Positions 6,804 to 15,047 of a stretch of DNA of 38,687 bases are shown piece after piece; within the stretch, counting starts at the first letter, position 1; each line of letters opens with the position of its first letter. The DNA is from an uncultured Alistipes sp. (GTDB lineage: Bacteria; Bacteroidota; Bacteroidia; Bacteroidales; Rikenellaceae), in contig CALBQR010000060.1 in assembly GCA_937899895.1 (NCBI GenBank), positions 1-38,687 on the forward strand. Reading direction: 5' to 3'. A program made the translations under genes and the position numbers. The notes below the pieces were generated by a model that made no database searches, was not told the origin of the DNA, and saw only the letters and a list, made by a program, of their open reading frames with translations.

Positions 6804-7399
6804 TTCGTGTGGGGCTGACGGGTGGCATCGGGAGCGGAAAGAGTACCGTTTGCCGTCTGTTCGAGGAGCTTGGCGTGCGTTGTTACGACAGCGACAGCCG
6901 AGCCAAATGGCTTATGCAGAATGATCCTCTCCTGCGCGCAGAGTTGATAGCGATATTTGGCGAGCAGGTATATAACAGCGAAGGAGAACTCGATAGAGCA
7001 CGTCTGGCAGCCGAAGTATTTGGCAATAGCGAGCGTTTGGCTGCACTGAATGGGGCTGTTCATCCCGCTGTCGGTCGCGATTGGGAGCAATGGTGCGAGG
7101 AGCGCAGAGAGGAGGGTGCGCAATATACAATTTTGGAGAGTGCGATTCTGTTCGATTGCGGATTTGATCAAAAGGTCGATCGGGTGATTGCAGTAAGTGC
7201 GCCCGAACAAATTCGCATTGAGCGAGCTGCGATGCGCGACAATGCTCCAACCAATGTTATTCGCAATCGCATAAAGGCACAAATGAGCGACGAGGAGCGC
7301 GAAAAACGGGCGCATCATACGATTCTGAATATTGATATTGCAACACTGCGCGAGCAGGTTGAGAAGTTGCACAATACCTTCTGCAATGAAACTGAATAA
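6800..7399 (+). CDS. coaE: Dephospho-CoA kinase
   Basis: CoaE phosphorylates the ribose 3'-OH of dephospho-CoA, the last step of CoA synthesis. The 199-residue protein starts with a GTG codon that overlaps the previous stop (GTGA). The P-loop GLTGGIGSGKST is at residues 5-16; a YDSDSRAK motif, the substrate region and an NTI-type lid (NVIRNRIKAQMSDEER) follow. The length is typical. The upstream overlap and the 14-base overlap with folP show tight co-translation in a cofactor operon. Confidence 0.93.
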   Translation: MIRVGLTGGIGSGKSTVCRLFEELGVRCYDSDSRAKWLMQNDPLLRAELIAIFGEQVYNSEGELDRARLAAEVFGNSERLAALNGAVHPAVGRDWEQWCEERREEGAQYTILESAILFDCGFDQKVDRVIAVSAPEQIRIERAAMRDNAPTNVIRNRIKAQMSDEEREKRAHHTILNIDIATLREQVEKLHNTFCNETE

Positions 7400-8213
7400 C
7401 ACTACGATAGACCTTACCGAACCGCGCGTGATGACCATTATCAACATCACGCCCGACTCGTTCTATGGTGGCAGCCGTTGCTTTACCGATGAGCAGATCG
7501 AAGGCAGAGTAACAGCAGCCATTGAGGCCGGAACGGATATGTTCGACGTAGGCGGATATTCGTCGCGCCCCAATGCCGACGACGTGCCGGTAGAGGAGGA
7601 GATCAGACGCATTGCACGAGCAATGAAGATTATTCGCCGCGTAGCACCTGCGACAGCCGTCTCAATTGACAGCTTTCGTGCAGAGGTTATTCGTAAAACG
7701 GTGGAGAAGTTTGGCGACTGCATCGTAAATGACATCTCGGCGGGCGAACTTGATCCGACGATGATCGAAACTGTGGCCGAATTGCAACTGCCATATATCG
7801 CGATGCATATGCGCGGCACGCCTGCAACGATGCAGGAGATGACCTCGTATGGCAACATCGTCGAAGAAGTGCGGGAGTATTTCGTTCGCAAGATCAAGCA
7901 ACTGCGATTGGCCGGTATCGGAGATATTGTGATTGATGCAGGTTTTGGTTTTGCGAAGAGTCTCGAACAGAACTATCAACTAATGCACGGATTGCATCGC
8001 TTGACCGACCTTGGGGCTCCGCTATTGGTTGGTGTTTCACGCAAGTCGATGATTTACAATCTACTCGGCTGCACACCCGAACAGGCGTTGAATGGCACAA
8101 CGGCTCTACATATGGAGGCTCTGCGTCAAGGCGCAAAGATTCTTCGTGTGCACGACACGCGCGAAGCGAAGGAGGTCATCACAATTTTCAATAAACTGAA
8201 TAAAACAGAATAA
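7386..8213 (+). CDS. folP: Dihydropteroate synthase
   Basis: FolP condenses 6-hydroxymethyl-dihydropterin pyrophosphate with p-aminobenzoate in folate synthesis and is the sulfonamide target. The 275-residue TIM barrel shows INITPDSFYGG, DVGGYSSRP, SIDSFRAEV, VNDISAG, the MHMRGTP loop, IDAGFGFAKS, GVSRKSM and the final RVHD motif, all in family order. I place the start at ATG 7386, inside coaE, because an upstream in-frame ATG (7332) would add 18 residues unlike the family. lolD follows after seven bases. Confidence 0.93.
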   Translation: MKLNNTTIDLTEPRVMTIINITPDSFYGGSRCFTDEQIEGRVTAAIEAGTDMFDVGGYSSRPNADDVPVEEEIRRIARAMKIIRRVAPATAVSIDSFRAEVIRKTVEKFGDCIVNDISAGELDPTMIETVAELQLPYIAMHMRGTPATMQEMTSYGNIVEEVREYFVRKIKQLRLAGIGDIVIDAGFGFAKSLEQNYQLMHGLHRLTDLGAPLLVGVSRKSMIYNLLGCTPEQALNGTTALHMEALRQGAKILRVHDTREAKEVITIFNKLNKTE

Positions 8214-8220
8214 AACAATA

Positions 8221-8907
8221 ATGATACAGTGTAAAGATATTCGCAAGAGCTACGGCACACTCGAAGTGTTGCGTGGCGTTTCGCTCGAAGTATCGCGCGG
8301 TGAGGTAGTCTCGATCGTCGGTGCAAGTGGCGCAGGAAAGACCACTCTGTTGCAGGTGATGGGCACACTCTCGCGCCAAGATAGCGGAACGGTGCAGATT
8401 AATGGTGTCGATGTGAGCCGAATGCGCGATAGAGAGTTGTCGGATTTTCGCAATGCACACATCGGTTTTGTATTTCAATTCCACCACCTATTGCCCGAAT
8501 TTACCGCTTTTGAGAATATCTGTATCCCCGGTCTGATCGGCAAACGCGACCGCCGCGAAGTGGAGCGTCGCGCCGCAGAGTTGATCGATATGATGGGACT
8601 TGGCGATCGCCGCAACCATAAGCCTACGGCAATGTCGGGCGGAGAGCAGCAGCGTGTTGCAATCGCGCGTGCATTGATCAACTCGCCTGCCGTACTGCTT
8701 GCCGATGAGCCTTCGGGCAACCTCGATTCGCACAACCGCGACGAGATTCACCGACTCTTTTTCCGCCTACGCGACGAATTGAAGCAGACCGTTGTGATCG
8801 TTACTCACGACGAAGGATTGGCATCGATGGCCGATCGCAAAATCACGATGCGCGACGGAGAGATTGTGGAGAATTCACAATTCACAATTCACAATTCACA
8901 ATTATAG
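8221..8907 (+). CDS. lolD: LolD-type ABC transporter ATPase
   Basis: This 228-residue ATPase has Walker A GASGAGKTT, a Q-loop (FQFHHLLPEFTAFENI, a LolD/MacB-group hallmark), signature MSGGEQQRVAIARAL, Walker B VLLADEPSGNLD and the switch His (VTHDE). In LolCDE it drives release of lipoproteins from the inner membrane. No permease is adjacent, so pairing is unknown; MacB- or FtsE-like roles remain possible. The last dozen residues (from ENSQFTIHNSQL) are encoded by a heptanucleotide repeat and are outside the family domain. It is embedded in the coaE-folP operon. Confidence 0.8.
   Translation: MIQCKDIRKSYGTLEVLRGVSLEVSRGEVVSIVGASGAGKTTLLQVMGTLSRQDSGTVQINGVDVSRMRDRELSDFRNAHIGFVFQFHHLLPEFTAFENICIPGLIGKRDRREVERRAAELIDMMGLGDRRNHKPTAMSGGEQQRVAIARALINSPAVLLADEPSGNLDSHNRDEIHRLFFRLRDELKQTVVIVTHDEGLASMADRKITMRDGEIVENSQFTIHNSQL
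8872..8904 (+). repeat. Heptanucleotide repeat encoding the lolD C-terminus
   Basis: Four tandem AATTCAC units (8872-8899) end in AATTATAG, the last bases forming the stop. Because seven is not a multiple of three, slippage would change the tail and the stop position. Related heptamer arrays occur at 21468, 22724 and 33255. Confidence 0.85.
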
Positions 8908-8930
8908 TTTGGCTCTGACGATAAGCTACT

Positions 8931-9704
8931 ATGACCCACGAAGAATTGCGCGAACTACTTGAACGACTGCACGATAAATATAATCGTGCCGAGTTCGTTG
9001 CTGACGATCCGATAAGCATTCCGCATCTATTTTCGGGGCGTGAAGATATCGAGATCAGCGGCTTGCTGGCCGCAACTATCGCGTGGGGAAATCGCAAAGC
9101 GATCGTAAAGAGTGCGCGCCGAATGGTCGATTATATGGACGGTGCTCCATACGACTTTACGATGAATGCCTCCGATGCCGAACTCGACAAACTACTCACA
9201 TACGTACATCGAACATTCAACGGCTCGGACTTCCGTTCGTTCGTAGTCGCTATGCGTCGTATGTATGCCGAGGAGGGAGGTATTGGTTCTTTCTTTGAGC
9301 GTCGATTTGCCGCGACGGGCGATATGCGCGTGGTGCTATCGGAGTTCAGAGATGCCTTTCTCGCCGCCCCTCACGATCCGCATTGTCGCAAGCACCTCTC
9401 GTCAATTGATAAAGGTGCAGCCTGCAAGCGTCTGAATATGTATCTGCGCTGGATGGTGCGACGCGACGATCGAGGTGTCGATTTCGGACTTTGGGAGTCG
9501 ATTCCGATGTCGGCTCTATATCTGCCACTCGATGTTCATTCGGGCAATATGGGTCGCGCATTGGGTCTGCTCACACGCAAGCAGAGCGATTGGAAGGCGG
9601 TTGAACAGATAACCGAAACGTTACGTCAATTTGATCCGAACGACCCTGTAAGATTCGACTTCTCGCTCTTCGGCGCAGGCATTGACGGATTTCTCAAAGA
9701 GTAG
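8931..9704 (+). CDS. TIGR02757 family protein (DUF2400)
   Basis: This 257-residue protein matches the TIGR02757/DUF2400 family: DPISIPHLFSGREDIEISGLL near the start, AWGNRKAIVKSA, KRLNMYLRWMVRRDDRGVDFG, and the C-terminal DPNDPVRFDFSLFGAGI. It is a helical protein related to helix-hairpin-helix DNA-binding proteins, common in Bacteroidetes and scattered elsewhere. No activity is known. It lies 23 bases after lolD and five bases before trmN6. Confidence 0.85.
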   Translation: MTHEELRELLERLHDKYNRAEFVADDPISIPHLFSGREDIEISGLLAATIAWGNRKAIVKSARRMVDYMDGAPYDFTMNASDAELDKLLTYVHRTFNGSDFRSFVVAMRRMYAEEGGIGSFFERRFAATGDMRVVLSEFRDAFLAAPHDPHCRKHLSSIDKGAACKRLNMYLRWMVRRDDRGVDFGLWESIPMSALYLPLDVHSGNMGRALGLLTRKQSDWKAVEQITETLRQFDPNDPVRFDFSLFGAGIDGFLKE

Positions 9705-9709
9705 CACAG

Positions 9710-10414
9710 ATGGGTAGCAAGGGTTTCACATTCAAGCAGTTCGAGATTAATCACGAGGGGTGCGCAATGAAGGTGGGCACTGACGGGGTGCTGCTTGGGG
9801 CGTGGTGCTCGTGTCAATCGGCGCAGCGCATTGCCGATGTGGGAACCGGCACAGGATTGATCGCGTTGATGTGCGCACAGCGAAACTCCGAGGCAAAAAT
9901 TGACGCCATTGAGATTGATTCGGCGGCAGCAACGTGTGCCCGCGAGAATATCGCACAATCGGCTTGGAGTGATCGAATTGAGGTGATTGAGTGCGCCATT
10001 CAGCAGTTCTCGACCAAGGAGCACTACGATTTAATAGTCAGTAATCCTCCATATTTTTCAGAAACATTGCAATCGCCCGACCCTTCGCGCGCAACTGCCC
10101 GCCACAACTGCTCGCTACCCCATCGGGATTTGATAGATGCAGCCAAACGACTGCTTACGCCCGAAGGGAGATTATCTATAATCTTGCCTACGGACGAAGC
10201 TCGCAAATTTGCTATGCAAGCAGTTGTCGCGGGATTGCACCTGCGCCGCCGCTGCGATATAGCCACAAAAAAGGGGGCAACACCCAAGCGCACAATGAGC
10301 GAATGGAGTCTAACAACGGGTCAGGCCGATATCGAGTTGCTGACTCTAACGGCTGACAACGGCTCGCGAAGTGAAGAGTATAGCCGCCTGACCGAAGATT
10401 TTTATCTTAAATAG
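9710..10414 (+). CDS. trmN6: tRNA1(Val) (adenine37-N6)-methyltransferase
   Basis: A 234-residue SAM-dependent methyltransferase of the YfiC/TrmN6 family, which makes m6A37 in tRNA-Val. Visible are FTFKQFEINHEGCAMKVGTDGVLLG, motif I DVGTGTGLIAL, acidic motif II (DAIEIDSAAATCARENI) and the catalytic NPPYF motif. Its place at the end of a housekeeping operon is typical. The length matches the family. Confidence 0.88.
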   Translation: MGSKGFTFKQFEINHEGCAMKVGTDGVLLGAWCSCQSAQRIADVGTGTGLIALMCAQRNSEAKIDAIEIDSAAATCARENIAQSAWSDRIEVIECAIQQFSTKEHYDLIVSNPPYFSETLQSPDPSRATARHNCSLPHRDLIDAAKRLLTPEGRLSIILPTDEARKFAMQAVVAGLHLRRRCDIATKKGATPKRTMSEWSLTTGQADIELLTLTADNGSRSEEYSRLTEDFYLK

Positions 10415-10459
10415 GTATATTTTCTTGTGCCAAAAGGCTATTATTTCGACAAATAAAAG

Positions 10460-10467
10460 TAACTTTG
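10460..10467 (+). promoter_or_regulatory. -7 element for the DUF4831 gene
   Basis: TAACTTTG, 33 bases before ATG 10501. The region 20 bases upstream (TTATTTCG) is a weak -33. Confidence 0.5.
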
Positions 10468-10500
10468 CAAAATAACTATTACCAAAATAACGAATCACGT

Positions 10501-11412
10501 ATGAAACGTATCAAAGCAATATTGGCCACCGCAGCCTGCATCGTAATCGCAGCATCGGCATCGGCACAGAACTTTACCGCCGCAAAGGTCGGCATCGTTG
10601 AAGAGAATGGCGTTACAACACTTTCGCATCCGCAAACAACGCTCACGATTGATCTGGTCGTAAAAAAAGAGATGATTGTGGCCGGCCCCTATGCCCGCTT
10701 TGCGCAGAAATATCTCGGCGCACGTGCTCCGCTGACCGATAAGATCAGCTACTCGATTGTTAATGCCGCTATATCGGCTACCAATACGGCTCCCGTAACT
10801 ACTGCAACTGCCTTTACCGAGAGTAGCGAGGTTGTATCGCTGCGCGGCACTGCCGAGGAGTTCCCGAAGGTTCTGCCCAACAAGACCTCTTCGACCGAGA
10901 TCCCTCTCGAAACAGCTGCACAGAATGCCGCAAATACGATATTCAAGTTGCGCAAAGTACGCATCGAGCTTGTTTCGGGCGACGTGGGTGAGAATGTCTA
11001 TGGCGCAGGTCTGAAAGCGGCTCTCGACGAGATCGACCGCTTGGAGCAGGAGTATCTCGAATTGTTCCTCGGCAAGCAGATCGTAACCACCTCGATCCGA
11101 ACCATCTCGGTTGTTCCCGAACAGTCAAAGACCAAATATATCATCTGCCGTTTCAGCGAGAATACGGGCATCGAGGCTGCAAGCAACCTTTCGGCTCTGC
11201 CGATCGTTTTGGAGCTGGTTCCGAGTGGCCAGATTCCGACCGCAGGCCTGACATTGAAGAGCGAGCGTGATACTCGTTATGCCGTTCCGTTCCGCGTGGC
11301 CGACAATGTTGTATGTCGCATCTCTGACGGCAAGAGCACGTTGGCAGAGGTCGAGTTGCCCATTTTCCAATATGGCAAAGTGGTTGAGATCGTAAATACC
11401 CAGAAGAAATAG
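10501..11412 (+). CDS. DUF4831 family secreted protein
   Basis: This 303-residue protein carries a Sec signal with cleavage after SASAQ. The body matches Bacteroidetes DUF4831, with a T-rich strand section (VTTLSHPQTTLTIDLVV), PYARFAQKYLGARAP, FKLRKVRIELVSGDVGENVYG and EQEYLELFLGKQ. It is presumably periplasmic or surface-exposed; function is unknown. I chose ATG 10501 because the upstream in-frame ATG at 10465 lies within the promoter box and would add a hydrophilic tail ahead of the signal peptide. Confidence 0.82.
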   Translation: MKRIKAILATAACIVIAASASAQNFTAAKVGIVEENGVTTLSHPQTTLTIDLVVKKEMIVAGPYARFAQKYLGARAPLTDKISYSIVNAAISATNTAPVTTATAFTESSEVVSLRGTAEEFPKVLPNKTSSTEIPLETAAQNAANTIFKLRKVRIELVSGDVGENVYGAGLKAALDEIDRLEQEYLELFLGKQIVTTSIRTISVVPEQSKTKYIICRFSENTGIEAASNLSALPIVLELVPSGQIPTAGLTLKSERDTRYAVPFRVADNVVCRISDGKSTLAEVELPIFQYGKVVEIVNTQKK

Positions 11413-11466
11413 TCAGGCTCGTAGGCAAATCCCAAAATCAGCAAACACCAATTAAAGCCAAAGACG

Positions 11467-12114
11467 ATGAATGCTACCTCACGAATGGTCGCTCTGCTCG
11501 GTGAGTTGCGCCGAGAGATGAATGGTGCCGTTGTGGATTCGATGCACGATAAGGGTATCGACTACGCGTTGAGTTACGGCGTGAGTATTCCGACCATCAG
11601 AGCATTGGCTCGCCAATATGCTCCCGATGACGAGTTGGCTCGATTGCTCTATCGTCAGCAGGTGCGCGAATTGCAGCTTGCGGCATTGAGCATCGCGTCG
11701 CCCGAAAGCGTTACAGCCGAAGAACTTACGTTTTGGAGCGAGGGTGTAACAACGATCGAGATGGCCGAGAATGTCGCTACGGTTTTAATCGCTCGCACGA
11801 CCGTTGCGGAGGTGGCAGCAAAAGAGTGGCTGACGACGGATAGCGGGCTGTTGCGATATGCGGCAATGTTGATCGGAGCGCGTTGTGTCGGTCTGAAAAT
11901 TGCCGATATTGCCGACTCGCTCGCAAAGGCTTTGCGTAGCGTTCCCGTTGGTTTGGAGGTGGTTTCGGCTCACGGTGCGGCGGTATTGTTGGCGGCGTGT
12001 GGCGCCCGTTCTGATGATGAGCGCGGAGCTGCAAAGGCCTTTATCGAAGCACTGCCCGAAGGCTCGTTGCGTGATCGAATTGACGACGAAGCAGGTTGGC
12101 AATTAGATATGTAA
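11467..12114 (+). CDS. DNA alkylation repair-like HEAT-repeat protein
   Basis: A 215-residue all-helical protein with the start pattern of small AlkD-like proteins (GIDYALSYGVSIPTIRALARQ). AlkC/AlkD are HEAT-repeat DNA glycosylases for N3/N7-alkylpurines. Here the repeats are visible (REL-QLAALSIASP, LLRYAAMLIGARC), but I cannot confirm catalytic residues, so a structural or related role is possible. It precedes radA by 21 bases, suggesting co-transcription of two genome-maintenance genes. Confidence 0.65.
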   Translation: MNATSRMVALLGELRREMNGAVVDSMHDKGIDYALSYGVSIPTIRALARQYAPDDELARLLYRQQVRELQLAALSIASPESVTAEELTFWSEGVTTIEMAENVATVLIARTTVAEVAAKEWLTTDSGLLRYAAMLIGARCVGLKIADIADSLAKALRSVPVGLEVVSAHGAAVLLAACGARSDDERGAAKAFIEALPEGSLRDRIDDEAGWQLDM

Positions 12115-12135
12115 ATCGTTACTCAACAAGATATT

Positions 12136-13515
12136 ATGGCAAAGGTTAAGAAGGCTTTTTTCTGTCGCAACTGCGGCTATGAGGCTCCGAAGTGGATCGG
12201 TCGCTGTCCCTCGTGTGGCGAATGGAACACCTTTGCCGAAGAGATTATTGCAAAGAGTTCTACGGCATCGGCTGCCGCGGCGGCACATCTGCCACAATCA
12301 CGGCCGCAGACGATCGTACAGATTGAGGATCAGGTACATAAGCGCATAGATCTGGGCAATAAGGAGGTAAATCGCGTTTTGGGCGGTGGTTTAGTGCGCG
12401 GATCGCTCATATTGCTGGGCGGCGAGCCGGGTATTGGCAAATCGACCCTCAGCCTGCAACTCGCATTGGCCGATCACGGGCTGAAAGTGCTCTATGTTTC
12501 GGGCGAGGAGTCGCCACAGCAGATCAAAATGCGAGCTTCGCGTATCGGCACGACAAATGAGAATTGCCTCGTCTATTCGGAAACTTTGCTCGAAAATATC
12601 GTTGCGCAGATTGAGGATATTCAACCCGATATCGTTATAATAGACTCTATACAAACTGTTTATACCGAACTAATCGATTCATCGGCAGGTAGCGTATCGC
12701 AGATTCGTGAGTGCGCCGCGACGTTGCTCAAATATGCCAAGAGCACAGGCACCTCGATCTTTATTATCGGCCATATCACCAAAGATGGTACGATCGCAGG
12801 TCCGAAGATTTTGGAACATATTGTCGATGTAGTTTTGCAGTTCGAGGGCGATGGCAATAATGTGTATCGAATTCTGCGCGGCATAAAGAATCGCTTCGGT
12901 GCGACATTCGAGATTGGTGTTTTCGAGATGCGCAACGAGGGCTTGATCGAGGTCGATAACCCCTCTAAAATTCTGCTTTCACACTACGACGAACCATTAA
13001 GTGGCATTGCCGTAGGCGCGGCGGTTGATGGTATTCGCCCCTATCTGATTGAAACACAATCGTTAGTCTGCAACGCTGCATACGGTACTCCGCAACGCTC
13101 AACAACGGGCTACGACTCGCGCCGAATGAATATGTTGCTGGCTGTTTTGGAGAAGCGCGTGGGGATGAAGATGTTCTCGAAAGATGTCTTCCTCAACTTT
13201 GCAGGCGGATTCAAGGTCGCAGATACAGGTATGGATCTGGCTATCGTGGCTGCGGTGATCTCCTCATATTTCGATAAACCGCTGATCGAAGGCGTCTGCT
13301 GTGCGGGCGAAATCGGTCTATCGGGCGAGGTGCGACCTGCACCGCGTAGCGAGCAACGTATTGCCGAGGCGGCCCGTTTAGGATTTCGTCGAATAGTAGT
13401 TTCGGGCTATCTGCGCAAAGATCTGCCCAAACCTCCGAAGGGTATTGAGGTGCGCTACGTCAATCGTATCGACGAATTGCCCGCCGCAATTTTCCAAAAC
13501 GGTTACGACGAGTAA
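12136..13515 (+). CDS. radA: DNA repair protein RadA
   Basis: RadA (Sms) is a RecA-like ATPase driving branch migration in recombination. This 459-residue protein has the N-terminal CxxC-x11-CxxC zinc finger (CRNC and CPSC), Walker A GGEPGIGKST, a RecA-type DSIQT strand, the RadA-specific KNRFG motif, and a C-terminal Lon-protease-like domain (VFLNFAGGFKVADTGMDLA, GLSGEVRPAPR) without a catalytic Ser-Lys dyad. The length is normal. It shares an apparent operon with the HEAT-repeat gene and ends in a hairpin terminator. Confidence 0.95.
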   Translation: MAKVKKAFFCRNCGYEAPKWIGRCPSCGEWNTFAEEIIAKSSTASAAAAAHLPQSRPQTIVQIEDQVHKRIDLGNKEVNRVLGGGLVRGSLILLGGEPGIGKSTLSLQLALADHGLKVLYVSGEESPQQIKMRASRIGTTNENCLVYSETLLENIVAQIEDIQPDIVIIDSIQTVYTELIDSSAGSVSQIRECAATLLKYAKSTGTSIFIIGHITKDGTIAGPKILEHIVDVVLQFEGDGNNVYRILRGIKNRFGATFEIGVFEMRNEGLIEVDNPSKILLSHYDEPLSGIAVGAAVDGIRPYLIETQSLVCNAAYGTPQRSTTGYDSRRMNMLLAVLEKRVGMKMFSKDVFLNFAGGFKVADTGMDLAIVAAVISSYFDKPLIEGVCCAGEIGLSGEVRPAPRSEQRIAEAARLGFRRIVVSGYLRKDLPKPPKGIEVRYVNRIDELPAAIFQNGYDE

Positions 13516-13538
13516 AAGTATTGTTAAACAATAGATTA

Positions 13539-13570
13539 CATCCCGATCTGACAAAGGCGGGATGTTTTTA
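13539..13570 (+). terminator. Terminator after radA
   Basis: ACATCCCG (13539-13546) pairs with CGGGATGT (13558-13565) around a 12-base loop, then T5ATTTT. Confidence 0.65.
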
Positions 13571-13642
13571 TTTTGCGGTTACGGGAGCGCAAGTATCGAC
13601 AAGGCACAGTTTTTGGTCCGAGAAAAGCTAAATTTTCCGGAA

Positions 13643-14605
13643 ATGAACGAAACGAAACGTATTCTCGTAATCGGTGGCGCAGGGCTGATCGGGGCACACC
13701 TATGCCGCACACTCGTCGATCGCAACTATGAGGTCCATTGTATGGATATACGCAGTTACGAATCCTCGCCCATTCTGCGCGAAATCTGTTCGCTGCCAAA
13801 TTTCAACTTTATTCGCCACAATGTTGTAAATCAGTTCGGTATAAATGTCGATGAGATCTACAATTTAGCAACGCCCTCGACTCTGCGATACGAACAAGGT
13901 GCCGAGGTCGAAACGCTCAAAGTGAATATCATCGGTACGCTTAACTGCCTCGAAGTCGCACGTCATCGCCGTTCAAGGATACTCTTTGCATCATCGGGCG
14001 ATGTATATGGCGCACAGCGACAGCAATCAATGCGCGAAGACTCGCCCTTTGGCCCTGCACGCTCGGCATTAGCCGAAGGCAAGCGCGCGGCCGAGAGTCT
14101 TGTACGAGCATATAGAGATGAGTATCAAGTTGATGGAAAGATCGCACGAATATTCAACACCTATGGCACAGGTGCCGACACAAGCGACCAGCGCGTCGTG
14201 GCAAAGATGATCGTCGAGGCTCTTACGGGGCAGAATATCTCGATCTATGGCAGTGGCGAGCAGTTGCGAACATTTTGCTGGGTAGGCGATGTGGTTGATG
14301 CGTTAATACGACTGATGAATCGGTTGCCCGACGTAGAAGTGCCAACGGTGAACATTGGCAGCAACCACGAAATTTCGATTCGCGCACTCGCCGAAAAGAT
14401 CATCTCAATTACAGGTAGCCGATCGAAGATCATACATCTTGGGGCGCGGAACGATGACCCTCGCCATAAATCGCCCGATATTTCACACGCACGACAGATG
14501 CTCGATTGGCAACCGACAACCTCGATCGACGAGGGTTTATTGCAAACGATAAACTATTTCGAGCGCGAGTTGTGCTCGATGCGCAGTTGGGTTGAAATGC
14601 ATTGA
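13643..14605 (+). CDS. UDP-glucuronate decarboxylase-like SDR lacking the catalytic Tyr
   Basis: This 320-residue extended SDR closely follows UDP-xylose synthase: NAD motif GGAGLIGAHL, FASSGDVYG (a TSE-type motif as SGD), NTYG after ARIF, VVAKMIVEALTGQNISIYGSG, the Arg in GEQLRTF, and VGDVVDALIRLM. At the catalytic YxxxK site it reads ALAEGKR: the Tyr four residues before Lys is Leu, with Lys kept. Thr/Glu equivalents are Ser and Asp. An NAD-sugar binder with altered chemistry, or an inactive partner, is possible. I chose ATG 13643 because the upstream in-frame ATG 13562 sits in the radA terminator. No sugar genes flank it. Confidence 0.75.
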   Translation: MNETKRILVIGGAGLIGAHLCRTLVDRNYEVHCMDIRSYESSPILREICSLPNFNFIRHNVVNQFGINVDEIYNLATPSTLRYEQGAEVETLKVNIIGTLNCLEVARHRRSRILFASSGDVYGAQRQQSMREDSPFGPARSALAEGKRAAESLVRAYRDEYQVDGKIARIFNTYGTGADTSDQRVVAKMIVEALTGQNISIYGSGEQLRTFCWVGDVVDALIRLMNRLPDVEVPTVNIGSNHEISIRALAEKIISITGSRSKIIHLGARNDDPRHKSPDISHARQMLDWQPTTSIDEGLLQTINYFERELCSMRSWVEMH

Positions 14606-14632
14606 TCATTAATATATTAAAGAGTATAGGAT

Positions 14633-14944
14633 ATGGAAAAATTCAAAGAAAAGGTCGCCCAACAGACCATTACACTTGTCGATTTCTATGCTACGTGGTG
14701 CGGCCCGTGTCGCACGATGGGGCCGATTATAGATCGTGTAAAGCAAGTATTGCGCGATCGTGTAACTGTTCTCAAATACGACATTGACGACCCCAATAAC
14801 GAGCAACTCGTAGCGGATCACAACGTTCGTTCGGTGCCGACCATTGTGCTCTATCGTGCAGGAGAGGTCGTTTGGCGCGGTAGTGGCGTTGTGAGTGCAG
14901 AGCATCTGATTGATCTGATTGCAAAATTGGAGAAGGCGCATTAG
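14633..14944 (+). CDS. trxA: Thioredoxin
   Basis: A 103-residue thioredoxin with active site WCGPC (FYATWCGPCRTMGPI), the cis-Pro strand SVPTIVLY, and the C-terminal helix. It donates electrons to reductases and reduces protein disulfides in the cytoplasm; there is no signal peptide. The gene lies 27 bases after the SDR gene and ends in a strong bidirectional terminator. A second thioredoxin of the genome cannot be ruled out, so the trxA name is a family-level assignment. Confidence 0.9.
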   Translation: MEKFKEKVAQQTITLVDFYATWCGPCRTMGPIIDRVKQVLRDRVTVLKYDIDDPNNEQLVADHNVRSVPTIVLYRAGEVVWRGSGVVSAEHLIDLIAKLEKAH

Positions 14945-14992
14945 ACTGGCCTTCTTAACCGCCGGACCTACGACAAGTTACACCGCCAATAA

Positions 14993-15036
14993 CAAATAGA
15001 GCCGCGCCCCGAAGGGTGCGGCTCTATTTGTTAATG
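14993..15036. terminator. Strong bidirectional terminator
   Basis: A 13-base perfect stem (14993-15005 with 15018-15030) with a GC-rich inner part serves convergent trxA and the CoA-transferase gene. Confidence 0.9.
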
Positions 15037-15047
15037 TATCGAGGAGA

